DNA from: Bifidobacterium imperatoris
GTDB lineage: Bacteria > Actinomycetota > Actinomycetes > Actinomycetales > Bifidobacteriaceae
Length of the DNA: 64,000 nt
Assembly: GCF_002860405.1 (NCBI RefSeq)
Contig: NZ_NMWV01000005.1
Location: forward strand, 299,121-363,120
Direction of reading: 5' to 3'
This document shows positions 44,039 through 54,493 of this stretch, one piece after another (the first letter of the stretch is position 1; each line of letters begins with the position of its first letter). Both the position numbers and the translations under genes were made by a program. Under the pieces are notes generated by a model. That model was not told the DNA's origin. It ran no database searches and saw only the letters and a list, made by a program, of their open reading frames with translations.

Positions 44039-44183
44039 TCCGACGAGCATCATTGTCTGCCGATGATTCCACGGTATGTTCAGTGAGTCGTTTGCGCATT
44101 GCTGCCTGTAATCTCCGCGACTACATCGGTCTGATGATTTCCGACTAATCGTGTCTATGCTGAATTGAGACAGGGAGGTCGTC

Positions 44184-44924
44184 ATGGTTGGTTGGGGAAC
44201 AAGCAAAGGTCATATACAACACGATGTTCGATATGCGCTTGCAGTGCTGATATCCGCATCCTTGCTCGCGACGTGCGCAGCCTGTGGTTTGCCGTCAGGT
44301 GCCGCATCAAACGGCAATGCTGCGCGATCCACTGCAGCTACCTGCAAAGCTCCGGATTTCACCGGCTCCTACGCCAACGAGTTCAAGAGTGCCTACGAGC
44401 AGTCCAAAACCGACTTGGCCAAACGAATTGTAGCGGACTGTCAGATCACCGATGCGGAGCTTAATGAGATGTTGGACGCTCAGAACGCATGCCTGGCACC
44501 ATACGGATTGGTTGTTACGAAAGGCCAGCTCGCCCGCTTGCGGGAGAGTGCTTTGACCGATGACGAAATGAATCAAAAGAACACGGAATGTGCCGGAAAG
44601 ACCGACCTGTGGACCGTCGAAGCACTCTATGACGAAATGCAGGGCAATCCAAGCAACCTCGACACCGAGGCGCTTCACAAGGCGTCATATCAATGCCTCA
44701 AACAACGTGACCTGCTACCGAAGCCGTTGAGTGAGCAGGAATACCTGGCGATGGAAATCAGCAGTGCGGATGGCGAGACGCAGATAGAGGAGAAGACCCG
44801 CACATGGAACGAGTTCTACAGCATGTATATGGAATACAACGGAGACGGCAGCAGGAACCCTGACTACAACGCCGATAAGGCACAGCAGTTCTGGCAATGC
44901 CAGTCCGATCCACTGCATCAATAA
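44184..44924 (+). CDS. Putative lipoprotein (cluster paralogue 4)
   Basis: The 246-residue protein has a signal peptide ending ATCAACG, with Cys a plausible lipid site. The outer domain repeats the cluster pattern: FTGSYANEFKSAYEQ, KRIVADCQITDAELNEM, ACLAPYGLVV, ECAGKTDLWTVEALYDEM, QCLKQRDLLPKPLSEQEY, WQCQSDPLHQ. GGGAGG precedes ATG 44184. It heads the apparent operon with the adaptor, ATPase and permease genes, the adaptor starting 36 bases after its stop. Confidence 0.78.
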   Translation: MVGWGTSKGHIQHDVRYALAVLISASLLATCAACGLPSGAASNGNAARSTAATCKAPDFTGSYANEFKSAYEQSKTDLAKRIVADCQITDAELNEMLDAQNACLAPYGLVVTKGQLARLRESALTDDEMNQKNTECAGKTDLWTVEALYDEMQGNPSNLDTEALHKASYQCLKQRDLLPKPLSEQEYLAMEISSADGETQIEEKTRTWNEFYSMYMEYNGDGSRNPDYNADKAQQFWQCQSDPLHQ

Positions 44925-44960
44925 TAGTGACCTCAAGCGAAGAGGAAGGGATCAAGTGCC

Positions 44961-46148
44961 ATGACTCAGGGAAGCAAGGTGGCAGCCAAGACCAGGGCAT
45001 CCCGTAAAGAACGCAGGGCCGCGCGCAATGGCGTGGCGATTTCCATCGTGATACTGCTGGCGCTGGTGATGCTTGCCATCGGCGTGAGTGCAGGGTTCCT
45101 TTTGACCCGCTCCAAAATCCCACCCTCGCTGGTCTCTAGTACCGAAGCTGGCACGGTGAAGGTATCGGCAACCCAATTCGACGACTCGCGTTCGGTTGCT
45201 CTGATCGTGAGCTTAGGGGAATCTTCGGTGGTCGCTTCGCCGACTACCGGTACTGTCACCGGCATTGCTGTGGGAGCTGGCTCTCCAGTAGCTTCCGGGC
45301 AGGTGGTATTCAATGTCGATGCCACGCCGGTCATGGCGTTGCATACCGATGTGCCGCTGTATCGGGAACTCAAAAGCGGTATGCGAGGCTCGGATGCCGC
45401 CGGACTCAATGCTGCATTGCGTAGGTTGGGCTATGGTGCTCCAGACTCAGACTTGATGACTTGGGATACCATTACCGCCTACAATGCGCTCGCGCAATCC
45501 GTGGGCGCACGGCAATTGAGCCGCGAGAACGGCTGGGCCATCGACCCCAGTTGGTTCGTATGGCTGCCCGCCGATTCGGCAACCGTCAAACAAATCTCCA
45601 TCGCTGTCGGCCGGCAAGTCACGGCTGGGCAGGATTTATTCACTACGGCCGCCATCCCGCTCAAAGCCACATTGCCGGCTACCGCCGCGGACCTAGTGGC
45701 AGGGGAGCGTGTGATAACCATCGGCGATCAGACATTTGATGTGCCGGCCGATGCCACGGAACTTACGGATGCGGCGATGCTGGCTGCAATTAATAATTCC
45801 GTGGCGTTCCGCATGGCTTCGCTTGGTTCGGACTCTGGCGGTGTAATGAATGCGGGCGGGGCTGCGGCTGGAAGTACTTCAGATGCCTCCGCCGGCGGAA
45901 CCCTAAGCGTCTCCTATGACTGGAAATTGAAGCAGCCGTTGACCGCGCTCAGTGTGCCGCCTTCCGCCGTATATGATGCGGCTGCCGGCTCGGGTTGTGT
46001 CAGCGTCGATGCGAAGCCGGTGCAAGTGTCAATCATCGCCTCACAGCTCGGCAAGACGATGGTCAGTGTCGGCGATGGGGCATCATTCGACCATGTGGAT
46101 GTGACCCCGCAGACCAGCGAACACTGCACAGCCCAAGGCGGTGTATGA
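44961..46148 (+). CDS. Periplasmic-adaptor-like protein with peptidoglycan-binding domain
   Basis: The 395-residue protein has one N-terminal membrane helix (VAISIVILLALVMLAIGVSAGFLL). A lipoyl/barrel-type beta segment follows (VVASPTTGTVTGIAVGAGSPVASGQVVFNVD), then a PG_binding_1-like helical domain (LKSGMRGSDAAGLNAALRRLGYGAPDSDLMTWDTITAYNAL, about residues 135-175) and a second beta half. This is the build of membrane-fusion adaptors that serve MacB-type ABC exporters in Gram-positive bacteria. It probably links the membrane permease to the wall. The ATPase gene starts one base after its stop. Confidence 0.8.
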   Translation: MTQGSKVAAKTRASRKERRAARNGVAISIVILLALVMLAIGVSAGFLLTRSKIPPSLVSSTEAGTVKVSATQFDDSRSVALIVSLGESSVVASPTTGTVTGIAVGAGSPVASGQVVFNVDATPVMALHTDVPLYRELKSGMRGSDAAGLNAALRRLGYGAPDSDLMTWDTITAYNALAQSVGARQLSRENGWAIDPSWFVWLPADSATVKQISIAVGRQVTAGQDLFTTAAIPLKATLPATAADLVAGERVITIGDQTFDVPADATELTDAAMLAAINNSVAFRMASLGSDSGGVMNAGGAAAGSTSDASAGGTLSVSYDWKLKQPLTALSVPPSAVYDAAAGSGCVSVDAKPVQVSIIASQLGKTMVSVGDGASFDHVDVTPQTSEHCTAQGGV

Positions 46149-46149
46149 C

Positions 46150-46821
46150 ATGGTCGATTACAAAGTGATATTGACCGATGTGGGGCACAGTTTCGACCGT
46201 ACCGGCGAAGACATGCTGTTCCGACACTTGACGATGACGCTGCTGCCCAAACATGTCTATGCGTTGACCGGACCATCGGGTTCCGGCAAGTCCACGTTGC
46301 TGTCCATCATCGCCGGATGGGTCACGCCGGTCACCGGTTCGGTGGAGCGTATTGATTGCGGGCGCGTGTGCTGGGTGCTGCAGAATCCGTATGGCGTAGC
46401 GCGCCGCTCGGCCATCGACCATGTGGCCTTGCCGTTCATCGCACGAGGAGGGCGGCGGAAGGACGCCGAAACCCATGCGATGGAACTGCTTAAGGCATTC
46501 GGTCTGTCAGCCTTGGCTCGCAAGCCATTTCGTGATTTATCAGGTGGTGAGGCGCAACGACTGATGCTGGCCCGAGGGGTCGCCTCACATGCGGGCCTGT
46601 TGTTGGTTGACGAGCCGACCGCGCAATTGGATCTCAATACCGCCGCCACTGTCAACGAACACCTGCACAATCTTTCAATGAGCGGTGCCATCGTGGTGGT
46701 GGCCACGCACGATCCACGCACTCGTGATGCCTGCACCGATCTGATTGATTTGCGCGACTGGCAAAGCGACGAGCCCGCGCATGCCCATTCGATTGAGCGA
46801 GGCGGTGAGCATCATGAATGA
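46150..46821 (+). CDS. ABC exporter ATP-binding protein
   Basis: The 223-residue ATPase has Walker A GPSGSGKST, signature LSGGEAQRLMLARGV, Walker B LLLVDEPTAQLD and the switch VATHDP. It fits the MacB/LolD group by length and by the FtsX-type partner. ATG 46150 follows the adaptor stop by one base; its stop overlaps the permease start by eight bases. The three products should form one export or signalling complex. Confidence 0.88.
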   Translation: MVDYKVILTDVGHSFDRTGEDMLFRHLTMTLLPKHVYALTGPSGSGKSTLLSIIAGWVTPVTGSVERIDCGRVCWVLQNPYGVARRSAIDHVALPFIARGGRRKDAETHAMELLKAFGLSALARKPFRDLSGGEAQRLMLARGVASHAGLLLVDEPTAQLDLNTAATVNEHLHNLSMSGAIVVVATHDPRTRDACTDLIDLRDWQSDEPAHAHSIERGGEHHE

Positions 46822-47980
46822 AGCAAATAATCACCGACCTCATATGCGATTGACCGGGATGCTAGGGGAGGCATGGCGTGATCTCATTACCGGCACCAGT
46901 CACGCGTGTGCGCTCGCGGTCGGGCTCGCATGCCTGATTACGTTGCTTGCCGGTGCCGATGGGCTCACCATTATGGGCATCCAACGGCAAACCGACGGAT
47001 ACGTGGCATCAGGCGGCTCAACCTGGATATTGGAATACCCGAATCATATCGATGGTGCAGCCTGCGATCGGCTCGTCTCATTGGACGGTGTCGAAGCGGC
47101 CGGAGCGGTGCGGCAGTCGGACAACAAGCTGGTGTTCGCGGCCTTGCCATCCACCAGCGTGCCTTTGTATGACATCACGCCGGGTGCCGCCGACGTATTC
47201 ATGTTGAGCACCACCGGAACACAATGGCAATACGGGAAATCTCGAGCATCCGGCAACACGACTGCAAGCCGAGAAGGTGCATTGCTGTCCCGTGAGGCGG
47301 CGGAACCCTTTCAAGCGCAATCGGGGCAATCCTTGGCATTGAAGGATGGACGCCATCTTGATGTTGTCGGTGTATTCAACTGGCCGGATGACGGCAGAAA
47401 ATCCGGTTTCTCCTATGCCGCACTGACCCCGGTGCCCGCCGATTCGAGCGTGTCCTTCAGCCAATGCTGGGTGCGCGCATGGCCGCAGACCAAGAATATC
47501 GAATCACTACTGCGCCTGGCCAGCGATGGGTCGGCTAGTGCAACTACGGCCGATCGGCCGCAGATCTATAAGCTCAACACCACCAAAGGCAGCGAACTGG
47601 ACAGTGCGTTGCTGTTTACATCGAGACTGACCGCTTTTGCGCCGTGGATTGCTCTTGCAGCAGCACTGGTGCTGGGCTTTATTGCAACGCGCATACGCAA
47701 ACTAGAAATGGCATCCGCGTTGCATTGCGGTGTGCCGAAAACCGCATTGATTACACAAATCCTCTTGGAAACAGCTACCTGGGGAATCGCCGGCATCATA
47801 CTGGCCAGCCCATTGCTCGCATGGGTTTGGCTGAACAACACTACAGCCGAGGCTGAATCCTTGACGGACACATTGCTACGAGTACCAGCTGCCGCATTGC
47901 TCGGCGTACTACTGGGCGCATTCTTGGCCGTGCTGCTCACACGAGAAAATCACCTGCTGAAATACTTCAAGAACCGATAA
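46814..47980 (+). CDS. FtsX/MacB-type ABC permease
   Basis: The 388-residue membrane protein has one N-terminal helix (SHACALAVGLACLITLLAGADG), a large outer domain with two cysteines (about residues 50-255) and three C-terminal helices, the usual FtsX/MacB topology. The substrate is unknown; the lipoproteins upstream, or an antimicrobial peptide, are guesses. Its 3' end overlaps the convergent pdxY gene by 14 bases. Confidence 0.82.
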   Translation: MNEANNHRPHMRLTGMLGEAWRDLITGTSHACALAVGLACLITLLAGADGLTIMGIQRQTDGYVASGGSTWILEYPNHIDGAACDRLVSLDGVEAAGAVRQSDNKLVFAALPSTSVPLYDITPGAADVFMLSTTGTQWQYGKSRASGNTTASREGALLSREAAEPFQAQSGQSLALKDGRHLDVVGVFNWPDDGRKSGFSYAALTPVPADSSVSFSQCWVRAWPQTKNIESLLRLASDGSASATTADRPQIYKLNTTKGSELDSALLFTSRLTAFAPWIALAAALVLGFIATRIRKLEMASALHCGVPKTALITQILLETATWGIAGIILASPLLAWVWLNNTTAEAESLTDTLLRVPAAALLGVLLGAFLAVLLTRENHLLKYFKNR

Positions 47981-48842
47981 GTTCCGTAAGCTCGCCCAAG
48001 TTGAGCTCGAAACTCAAGCCGCGATCCTCGAAATGTGGCTGATTGCGGGTGTTGGCCATCGCATGACGAACAAACTCGCCGGCGATATGCGCGGATTCCG
48101 CTAGTCCTCGACCTGCCAACACCGCGCCACACAACGCAGAGGCGAACGCATCGCCAGTGCCGTGAATCATGTACGGAAGCTTCTCATGAGCGAGCTTGAT
48201 CTTCTGCTCCACGCCGGTCGACGCGCTTGCCACATAGTTGATGATGCGACCATCACCGCGGTCGATGCCTTTCAACACCACGTTCTTCGCACCAAGGTTC
48301 AGCAGCGCTTCAAGCATCCGATTCACAGCGGCATCATCCAAATCGTGGCCCGGATAATCAGTCTTGGTCAAGATTGCGGCCTCGGTGAGATTCGGCATCA
48401 GCACATCTGCGCCAAGCGCCAAAGCACCCATTGCCTCACACAGCTCCGGAGTATAGGTGGGGTACATGCTGCCGCCATCACCCATCACTGGGTCGACCAA
48501 ACGCAACGCACTCGGATACTCGCGGTAAAGCCGCTCGATAATCGCCACCTGTTCAGGGGAGCCAAGGAAACCGGAATAGATACCGTCAAGTTCCACATCC
48601 TCGGCCTGCCAAGCATCCAAATAATCATTCAGAATATCCGTGGTGTCATGGAAAGTGAACACCTTGTACTTGGTGTGCGCCGAGAACAGTGCGGTAGGCA
48701 CAGGGCACACGTCACAGCCAGCCGCCGAAAGAATCGGAATCGCCGCGGTCAGCGAGCATTTGCCGTACCCGCACATGTCATGCACAGCAGCCACACGAGG
48801 AATGTAATGCGGGTCGCGGTCATACAGAGTCACGTCAGTCAT
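47967..48842 (-). CDS. pdxY: Pyridoxamine/pyridoxal kinase
   Basis: The 291-residue enzyme of the ribokinase superfamily phosphorylates B6 vitamers in the salvage route to pyridoxal phosphate. Visible are VAAVHDMCGYGKCSLTAAIPILSAAGCDVCPVPTALFS at the substrate side, DPVMGDGGSMYPTY, PNLTEAAIL, and the anion hole/catalytic base HGTGDAFASALCGA. ATG 48842 is preferred; the ATG at 48902 would add 20 residues without family similarity. It supplies the cofactor used by the metY and malY products, though no co-regulation is evident. Confidence 0.88.
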   Translation of the reverse strand: MTDVTLYDRDPHYIPRVAAVHDMCGYGKCSLTAAIPILSAAGCDVCPVPTALFSAHTKYKVFTFHDTTDILNDYLDAWQAEDVELDGIYSGFLGSPEQVAIIERLYREYPSALRLVDPVMGDGGSMYPTYTPELCEAMGALALGADVLMPNLTEAAILTKTDYPGHDLDDAAVNRMLEALLNLGAKNVVLKGIDRGDGRIINYVASASTGVEQKIKLAHEKLPYMIHGTGDAFASALCGAVLAGRGLAESAHIAGEFVRHAMANTRNQPHFEDRGLSFELNLGELTELIGS

Positions 48843-49264
48843 GGGTCTCTTTCGATTCTGCAGGCGGAAATGATTATCAATGATGAGCGTAGCCCAGTGC
48901 ATGCATCATTACGGTCGCGGTGCCCACATCCTGCAAATTCAAAACCCTGGCTATGTGTTTTCCATGTATATGGCGCCGTGCTCGGGAGAGGCGCAAATGA
49001 TGTTGAGCACATCGAGATACAACACTTGTCGTTCGGCGTGTCGTGAGATTTTCAGCAAGAAAAAATGGCACTTGAAGAGTTCGCTATCCCAATGATTCCA
49101 ACGGGTTATAAGGGTCTATAGGCAACCGTGATAACGCTCAGCTTGCGCCGCGCCGAGTTGCGCGCGTACTTTCATAACCAACACCTCGCCAACCGCCGAA
49201 TACGGCAGGCGGGTGGCAAGGAAAAAGAACCTCGCGACCAGCACAACCAGCAAGGAGCACACCA
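48843..49264. other. Intergenic region between pdxY and metY
   Basis: These 422 bases separate two divergent genes. No coding region of note and no recognisable SAM riboswitch was found. CGGGTTATAAG (49102-49112) resembles CGGGCTATAAG before metQ copy 2. The metY ribosome site AAGGAG lies nine bases before its ATG. Confidence 0.5.
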
Positions 49265-50578
49265 ATGGCCGAGAACAAGAAGTACCGTTTTGAAACCCTG
49301 CAGCTGCATGTGGGCCAGGAGCAGGCCGATCCGGCTACCGATTCCCGCGCAGTGCCGATTTACGCCACCACTTCCTACGTTTTCCACAACTTCGATCACG
49401 CCGAGGCTCGCTTCGGTCTCGCTGACCCGGGCAACATCTACGGCCGTCTGACCAACTCCACCCAGGGTGTCTTCGAGGATCGTATCGCCGCCCTTGAAGG
49501 TGGTACCGCAGGTCTTGCCGTGGCTTCTGGTGCAGCCGCTGTTGAATACGCCGTGCGCAACATCACCCAGTCCGGTGACCACATCGTCGCCGCCAAGAAC
49601 ATCTACGGTGGTACCTTCAACCTGCTGCGTCACACCCTGCCGCGTGATGGCATCACCACCACCTTCGTCTCCGCTGAGAACCCGCAGGAGTTCGAGGACG
49701 CCATCCAGGAGAACACCAAGCTCGTCTACTTCGAGACTTTCGGCAACCCGAACGCTGATCTGCCGGACTTCGAGGCCATCTCTGAGATCGCTCATAAGCA
49801 TCATCTGCCGGTGATCGTCGACAACACCTTCGCCACCCCGTACCTGTTCCGCCCGCTGGAGCACGGTGCTGACGTCGTGGTCGAATCCGCCACCAAGTTC
49901 ATCGGTGGACATGGCACTACCTTGGGCGGTGTGATCGTTGAAGGCGGTAACTTCAACTGGGCTGAGGTGCCGGGTAAGTTCCCGACCCTGACCGAGCCGG
50001 ATCCGTCCTACCACGGTCTGAACTTCTACGAAGCTCTGGGCGGCACCGCATTCGTGACCCGCATCCGCGCCATCCTGCTGCGCGACACTGGTGCCACGCT
50101 GTCTCCGTTCGCTGCCTTCCTCCTGCTGCAGGGCACTGAAACCCTGTCCCTGCGCGTTGAGCGCCACGTCCAGAACGCACTGAAGGTTGTCGAATACCTG
50201 CAGACCGTGCCGGAAGTCGAATCCGTTTCTCACCCGTCCATTCCGGGACGCCCGGACCATGACCTGTACGAGAAGTACTTCCCGAACGGTGCTGGCTCCA
50301 TCTTCACCTTCGACATCAAGGGTGGCAAGGATGCAGCTCGTGTCTTCATCGACAATCTGCACCTGTTCTCTCTGCTGGCCAATGTGGCCGACGCAAAGTC
50401 CCTCGTCATCCACCCGGCTTCCACTACGCACTCCCAGGAGACCCTGGAAGAGCTCGAGGACCAGGGCATTCACCAGGGCACCATCCGCCTGTCCATCGGC
50501 ACCGAGAACATCGAGGACATTCTCGATGACCTGAAGGGCGGCTTCGAGGCCCTTCGCGCTTCCGGCTTGGCCAAGTGA
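49265..50578 (+). CDS. metY: O-acetylhomoserine sulfhydrylase family enzyme
   Basis: The 437-residue enzyme belongs to the Cys/Met metabolism PLP family. It matches the O-acetylhomoserine aminocarboxypropyltransferase branch: [33 protein letters not shown] at the N-terminus, [49 protein letters not shown] with the Schiff-base lysine, and HPASTTHSQ near the C-terminus. It makes homocysteine from O-acetylhomoserine and sulfide, or cysteine from O-acetylserine. Codon bias is strong, so it is probably highly expressed. Confidence 0.92.
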   Translation: MAENKKYRFETLQLHVGQEQADPATDSRAVPIYATTSYVFHNFDHAEARFGLADPGNIYGRLTNSTQGVFEDRIAALEGGTAGLAVASGAAAVEYAVRNITQSGDHIVAAKNIYGGTFNLLRHTLPRDGITTTFVSAENPQEFEDAIQENTKLVYFETFGNPNADLPDFEAISEIAHKHHLPVIVDNTFATPYLFRPLEHGADVVVESATKFIGGHGTTLGGVIVEGGNFNWAEVPGKFPTLTEPDPSYHGLNFYEALGGTAFVTRIRAILLRDTGATLSPFAAFLLLQGTETLSLRVERHVQNALKVVEYLQTVPEVESVSHPSIPGRPDHDLYEKYFPNGAGSIFTFDIKGGKDAARVFIDNLHLFSLLANVADAKSLVIHPASTTHSQETLEELEDQGIHQGTIRLSIGTENIEDILDDLKGGFEALRASGLAK

Positions 50579-50926
50579 GGTCGACAGGAGGGTTGACGGC
50601 CCGATGAGAAGGGGCGCGATGCTAATGGGGTGCATCGCGAATCATCGAGCCGCATGGGGTGCCTTCCGTCCGATAACTTGACTCAAGGAGTAGAAAGCTC
50701 GCACTGACGTCATGCAGTGCGGGCTTTCTTGCGTCTGTATGCCTCACACTGTTTGCGCAGAGGCATGAATAGTGTGAGACCTGAGACGACATAATCCTCA
50801 AGGATGAGGGCCGGCGCGTGGCCGACCGCCCAATTCAGTCTGGCGCACGATGGGGCGCGCCGTTATTTCTTCATAAGTTGGAATCATCATCCGGGCATAA
50901 GGCCCGGCCCAATATGGAGAGGCATT
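50579..50926 (+). other. Intergenic region after metY
   Basis: It holds a hairpin CGCGATGC/GCATCGCG (50615-50639), the terminator at 50693-50730 and a CCGGGC/GCCCGG hairpin just before the next gene. No gene was found in it. Confidence 0.5.
50693..50730 (+). terminator. Terminator downstream of metY
   Basis: GAAAGCTCGCACTG (50693-50706), loop ACGTCATG, CAGTGCGGGCTTTC (50715-50728, one G-T pair), then TT. Confidence 0.8.
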
Positions 50927-51718
<792 letters not shown>

Positions 51719-51759
51719 ACGCACTGTAGAAGCATTCGAAGAAGGGAACAGAATTCACC

Positions 51760-54402
51760 ATGTGGTCCATCACTTTGAAACTCATGCGAAAAACCAAGCG
51801 CATGCTCATACCCGCAGGCATCGCCATCATGATCGGCACGGCGTTCATCGCCAGCACCTTCCTGTTCGGCAATGCCATGAACGACTCCCTGACACGGCGG
51901 CTGACCGCCATGTTCGGAAACGCCAACTATGCGGTGACCGTCAACAGCTCCGACCTGAGCGATAAGGAACTCAACGAGGCGTACTCCAGCACTGTCGGCG
52001 ACTTCCATCTCGACCAGATCGCCGGCATCGAAGGAGTCGACGGCATCCGCGCCTCGGTGGAAACCGGCGCCAGCGTTTCCAAGGGAGACAGCACCATCAG
52101 CGGCGAGATCATCTCCACCGCGGCACAGAAGAACATGCTCCCCGTGAATATCACGGAAGGGGACCAGCCGAAGGATTCCAACGAAGTCGCGCTGCCGGAA
52201 GACATGGCGAAACAGTTGAACGTCGGCGTTGGAGACACTGTAAGCCTGACCTCCCGATATGCGGTAGGCGACGATGGCAAAGCCAAGGCGGACAACGTGC
52301 GCGTGGTAGGACTCACATCCGATCCGAACGGCGCCTACTCATACTATGGTGGTGCGATCGTAGGATCCAACAATCTGCTTGCCGCAATGCAGGGAGTGGA
52401 CGATTTCAACGCCACCGGAACAACAATGGTGTATCTCGACCTTGCCTTGGATGGAAACAGCGTATCCGCAAAAACCATCAACGGTGTGAAAGCGTTGCTG
52501 CCAAAGCATTTCGATCTGATGTCACGACAGCAAATCAGTGACGAAAGCATCAAATCCTTAAGCGGCAACCAAACCAACATCGCCACCACATTCCTTATGT
52601 GCTTCGGCGTGCTTGCCATGTTCGTGGCGGCACTGGTGATCGCCAACACGTTCCAAGTACTCGTGGCGCAACGCCGCCGCACACTCGCCTTGCTGCGCAC
52701 CATCGGCGCGAAAAAAGGCCAGCTGTATGGTTCCGTGCTGTCCGAAGCGGCAGTGCTTGGCTTCGTCGCATCCGTGCTTGGCGTGGTGCTGGGAAGCCTG
52801 CTCATGTGGGGCATGTGCGTCAGCGACATCATGCAAGAGGGTATGCGATTCAATTTCTCTTGGCAAGCCGCCGTCGTACCCATTCTTTTCGGTATTGTGG
52901 TGACGGTGCTCGCATCCTTGGGATCCGCACGTTCCGCTACTGCGGTGACACCATTGGAGGCATTGCGCCCGATCGAACTGACCGACAACCGTCGTTCCAG
53001 CCTCACACGAGCCATAATCGGCATTCTGATGGTGGTGGTCGGTATCACCATGGCGGTATTTTCCATCTGGCAGGTACAAGCCACCAATGGCGGCGAGGAT
53101 GCGAGCAGTGATCAATTCACGATGATTCTGCTCGTAGCCATCGCCGGCGCCGCACTGGTGTTCCTCGGCATGATAGTCACCGCGGTGTTCTGGATGCCGG
53201 CCCTCATGAAGGGCGTTGGAGCGTTGGCCTCGCTGACAGGCCCTTCCGCAACGGTTGCGCACGCCAACATTCAGAAGAATCCGCGACGCATCGCAGCAAC
53301 CGGTGCCGCTCTGCTCATCGGCGTCACCCTGGTTTCCACCATCGCAACCGGTGCCGCTAGCGCCAAAGAGACTATGAATGGTGCGCTCGCCACCCGTTAT
53401 AGCGTCGACATCGTGGCCATGGGCGATGACATCAGCCAGCAAATGGCCAAGGATGTAGCCGACATCAACGGCGTGTCCGACACATTGTATGCGCCGGCGG
53501 TTTCCGTGACCTTGGAGAAAGCGGATGGAACCCAGCCTACGTCCGCATTGCTGGTCGGTGTGAAGAACATCGATCAGGTCAAGCAGGTCATGCGTGCCAA
53601 CTTGGGTAACGCCTCCATCGACAGTGATAGCGTGCTCATGCCAACATACAATGCGCAAACCGGCAAGGAACTGCAGTTCGCCAATGGCACGGCTGATTTC
53701 TCCACCGAATGGAATCAGGACGGCGTCACTACGCGTTCGCTGACATTGCAAGCAAACCAAGCTGACTACCGTCGCGTATCCGCACAGTATGGAGCTGTCG
53801 GATTCGTGGATGAAAGCCATTTCACCAATGGTGACCTCGATGCCGCCACCCATGTGTTGCTGGTCAAGGCAGATACTGACAAGTCAGGAGTTTCCGTTGA
53901 CGGCATCTACAACGACATGCAGGCCGCATTGGAGAAGAGCGCTGATGCGACAGTGACCGGACCGATCGCCGAACGCATCGTATGGGCGAACATGATCGAC
54001 TCCATGATGATGCTTCTGGTGGGATTGATCGCCGTGGCCGTGCTCATCGCACTTGTCGGCGTGGCCAACACGCTGTCGCTGTCAGTGATCGAACGCACCC
54101 GAGAATCCGCCACATTGCGCGCCATCGGCATGACCCGAGGCCAGCTGCGACGCTCCCTCGCGGTGGAAGCCCTGCTCATCTCGCTGGTATCCGGCATCGC
54201 GGGCGTACTACTTGGCACCCTGTTCGGCTGGCTGGGCGCATACGTGGTGTTCAGTATGTACGGCAAAGTGGTGTTCCCGTTCGAATGGGGCATTAACGGC
54301 ATCGTACTCGCCGTGGCAGCCGTGGCAGCATTGCTCGCCAGCGTATTCCCCGCACGCAGGGCAGTGAGCACGCCTCCTGTTGAGGCGCTCGCCGAAGCCT
54401 AA
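51760..54402 (+). CDS. Large FtsX-domain ABC permease
   Basis: The 880-residue protein has ten predicted membrane segments in the 1+3 / 1-or-2 + 3 pattern of duplicated FtsX permeases. There is an N-terminal helix (about residues 17-39), a large outer domain, an FtsX block (about 265-400, VAQRRRTLALLRTIGAKKGQLYGSVLSEA), a second outer domain, and a C-terminal FtsX block (about 755-875, ERTRESATLRAIGMTRGQLRRSLAVEA). With the ATPase it forms a full transporter, probably for peptides or lipids. The ligand is unknown. Confidence 0.88.
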   Translation: MWSITLKLMRKTKRMLIPAGIAIMIGTAFIASTFLFGNAMNDSLTRRLTAMFGNANYAVTVNSSDLSDKELNEAYSSTVGDFHLDQIAGIEGVDGIRASVETGASVSKGDSTISGEIISTAAQKNMLPVNITEGDQPKDSNEVALPEDMAKQLNVGVGDTVSLTSRYAVGDDGKAKADNVRVVGLTSDPNGAYSYYGGAIVGSNNLLAAMQGVDDFNATGTTMVYLDLALDGNSVSAKTINGVKALLPKHFDLMSRQQISDESIKSLSGNQTNIATTFLMCFGVLAMFVAALVIANTFQVLVAQRRRTLALLRTIGAKKGQLYGSVLSEAAVLGFVASVLGVVLGSLLMWGMCVSDIMQEGMRFNFSWQAAVVPILFGIVVTVLASLGSARSATAVTPLEALRPIELTDNRRSSLTRAIIGILMVVVGITMAVFSIWQVQATNGGEDASSDQFTMILLVAIAGAALVFLGMIVTAVFWMPALMKGVGALASLTGPSATVAHANIQKNPRRIAATGAALLIGVTLVSTIATGAASAKETMNGALATRYSVDIVAMGDDISQQMAKDVADINGVSDTLYAPAVSVTLEKADGTQPTSALLVGVKNIDQVKQVMRANLGNASIDSDSVLMPTYNAQTGKELQFANGTADFSTEWNQDGVTTRSLTLQANQADYRRVSAQYGAVGFVDESHFTNGDLDAATHVLLVKADTDKSGVSVDGIYNDMQAALEKSADATVTGPIAERIVWANMIDSMMMLLVGLIAVAVLIALVGVANTLSLSVIERTRESATLRAIGMTRGQLRRSLAVEALLISLVSGIAGVLLGTLFGWLGAYVVFSMYGKVVFPFEWGINGIVLAVAAVAALLASVFPARRAVSTPPVEALAEA

Positions 54403-54420
54403 GCTTCATAGCAAACACAA

Positions 54421-54462
54421 CGAAAAGGACTCCTGCCACAAACATGGCAGGAGTCCTTTTCG
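54421..54462 (+). terminator. Bidirectional terminator
   Basis: AAAAGGACTCCTGCCA (54423-54438) pairs perfectly with TGGCAGGAGTCCTTTT (54445-54460), extended by CG/CG, with a T-run on both strands. It serves the ABC operon and the convergent response regulator gene. Confidence 0.88.
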
Positions 54463-54493
54463 CGTATCATGCATACGCAAAACAACAAATCAA

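Noticed and set aside
48843..49264. Possible SAM or other methionine riboswitch before metY
   Set aside because: No matching helices or conserved core could be recognised by eye; a covariance-model search would be decisive.
49172..50635. A 487-codon open frame on the minus strand
   Set aside because: Antisense shadow of metY, which has all PLP-enzyme motifs on the plus strand.
50839..50854. GTCTGGCGCACGAT identical to the 3' end of tRNA-Arg plus flank, suggesting an att site
   Set aside because: Only 14 bases match, no recombinase is near 50.8 kb, and matches of this length are expected a few times by chance in 64 kb.
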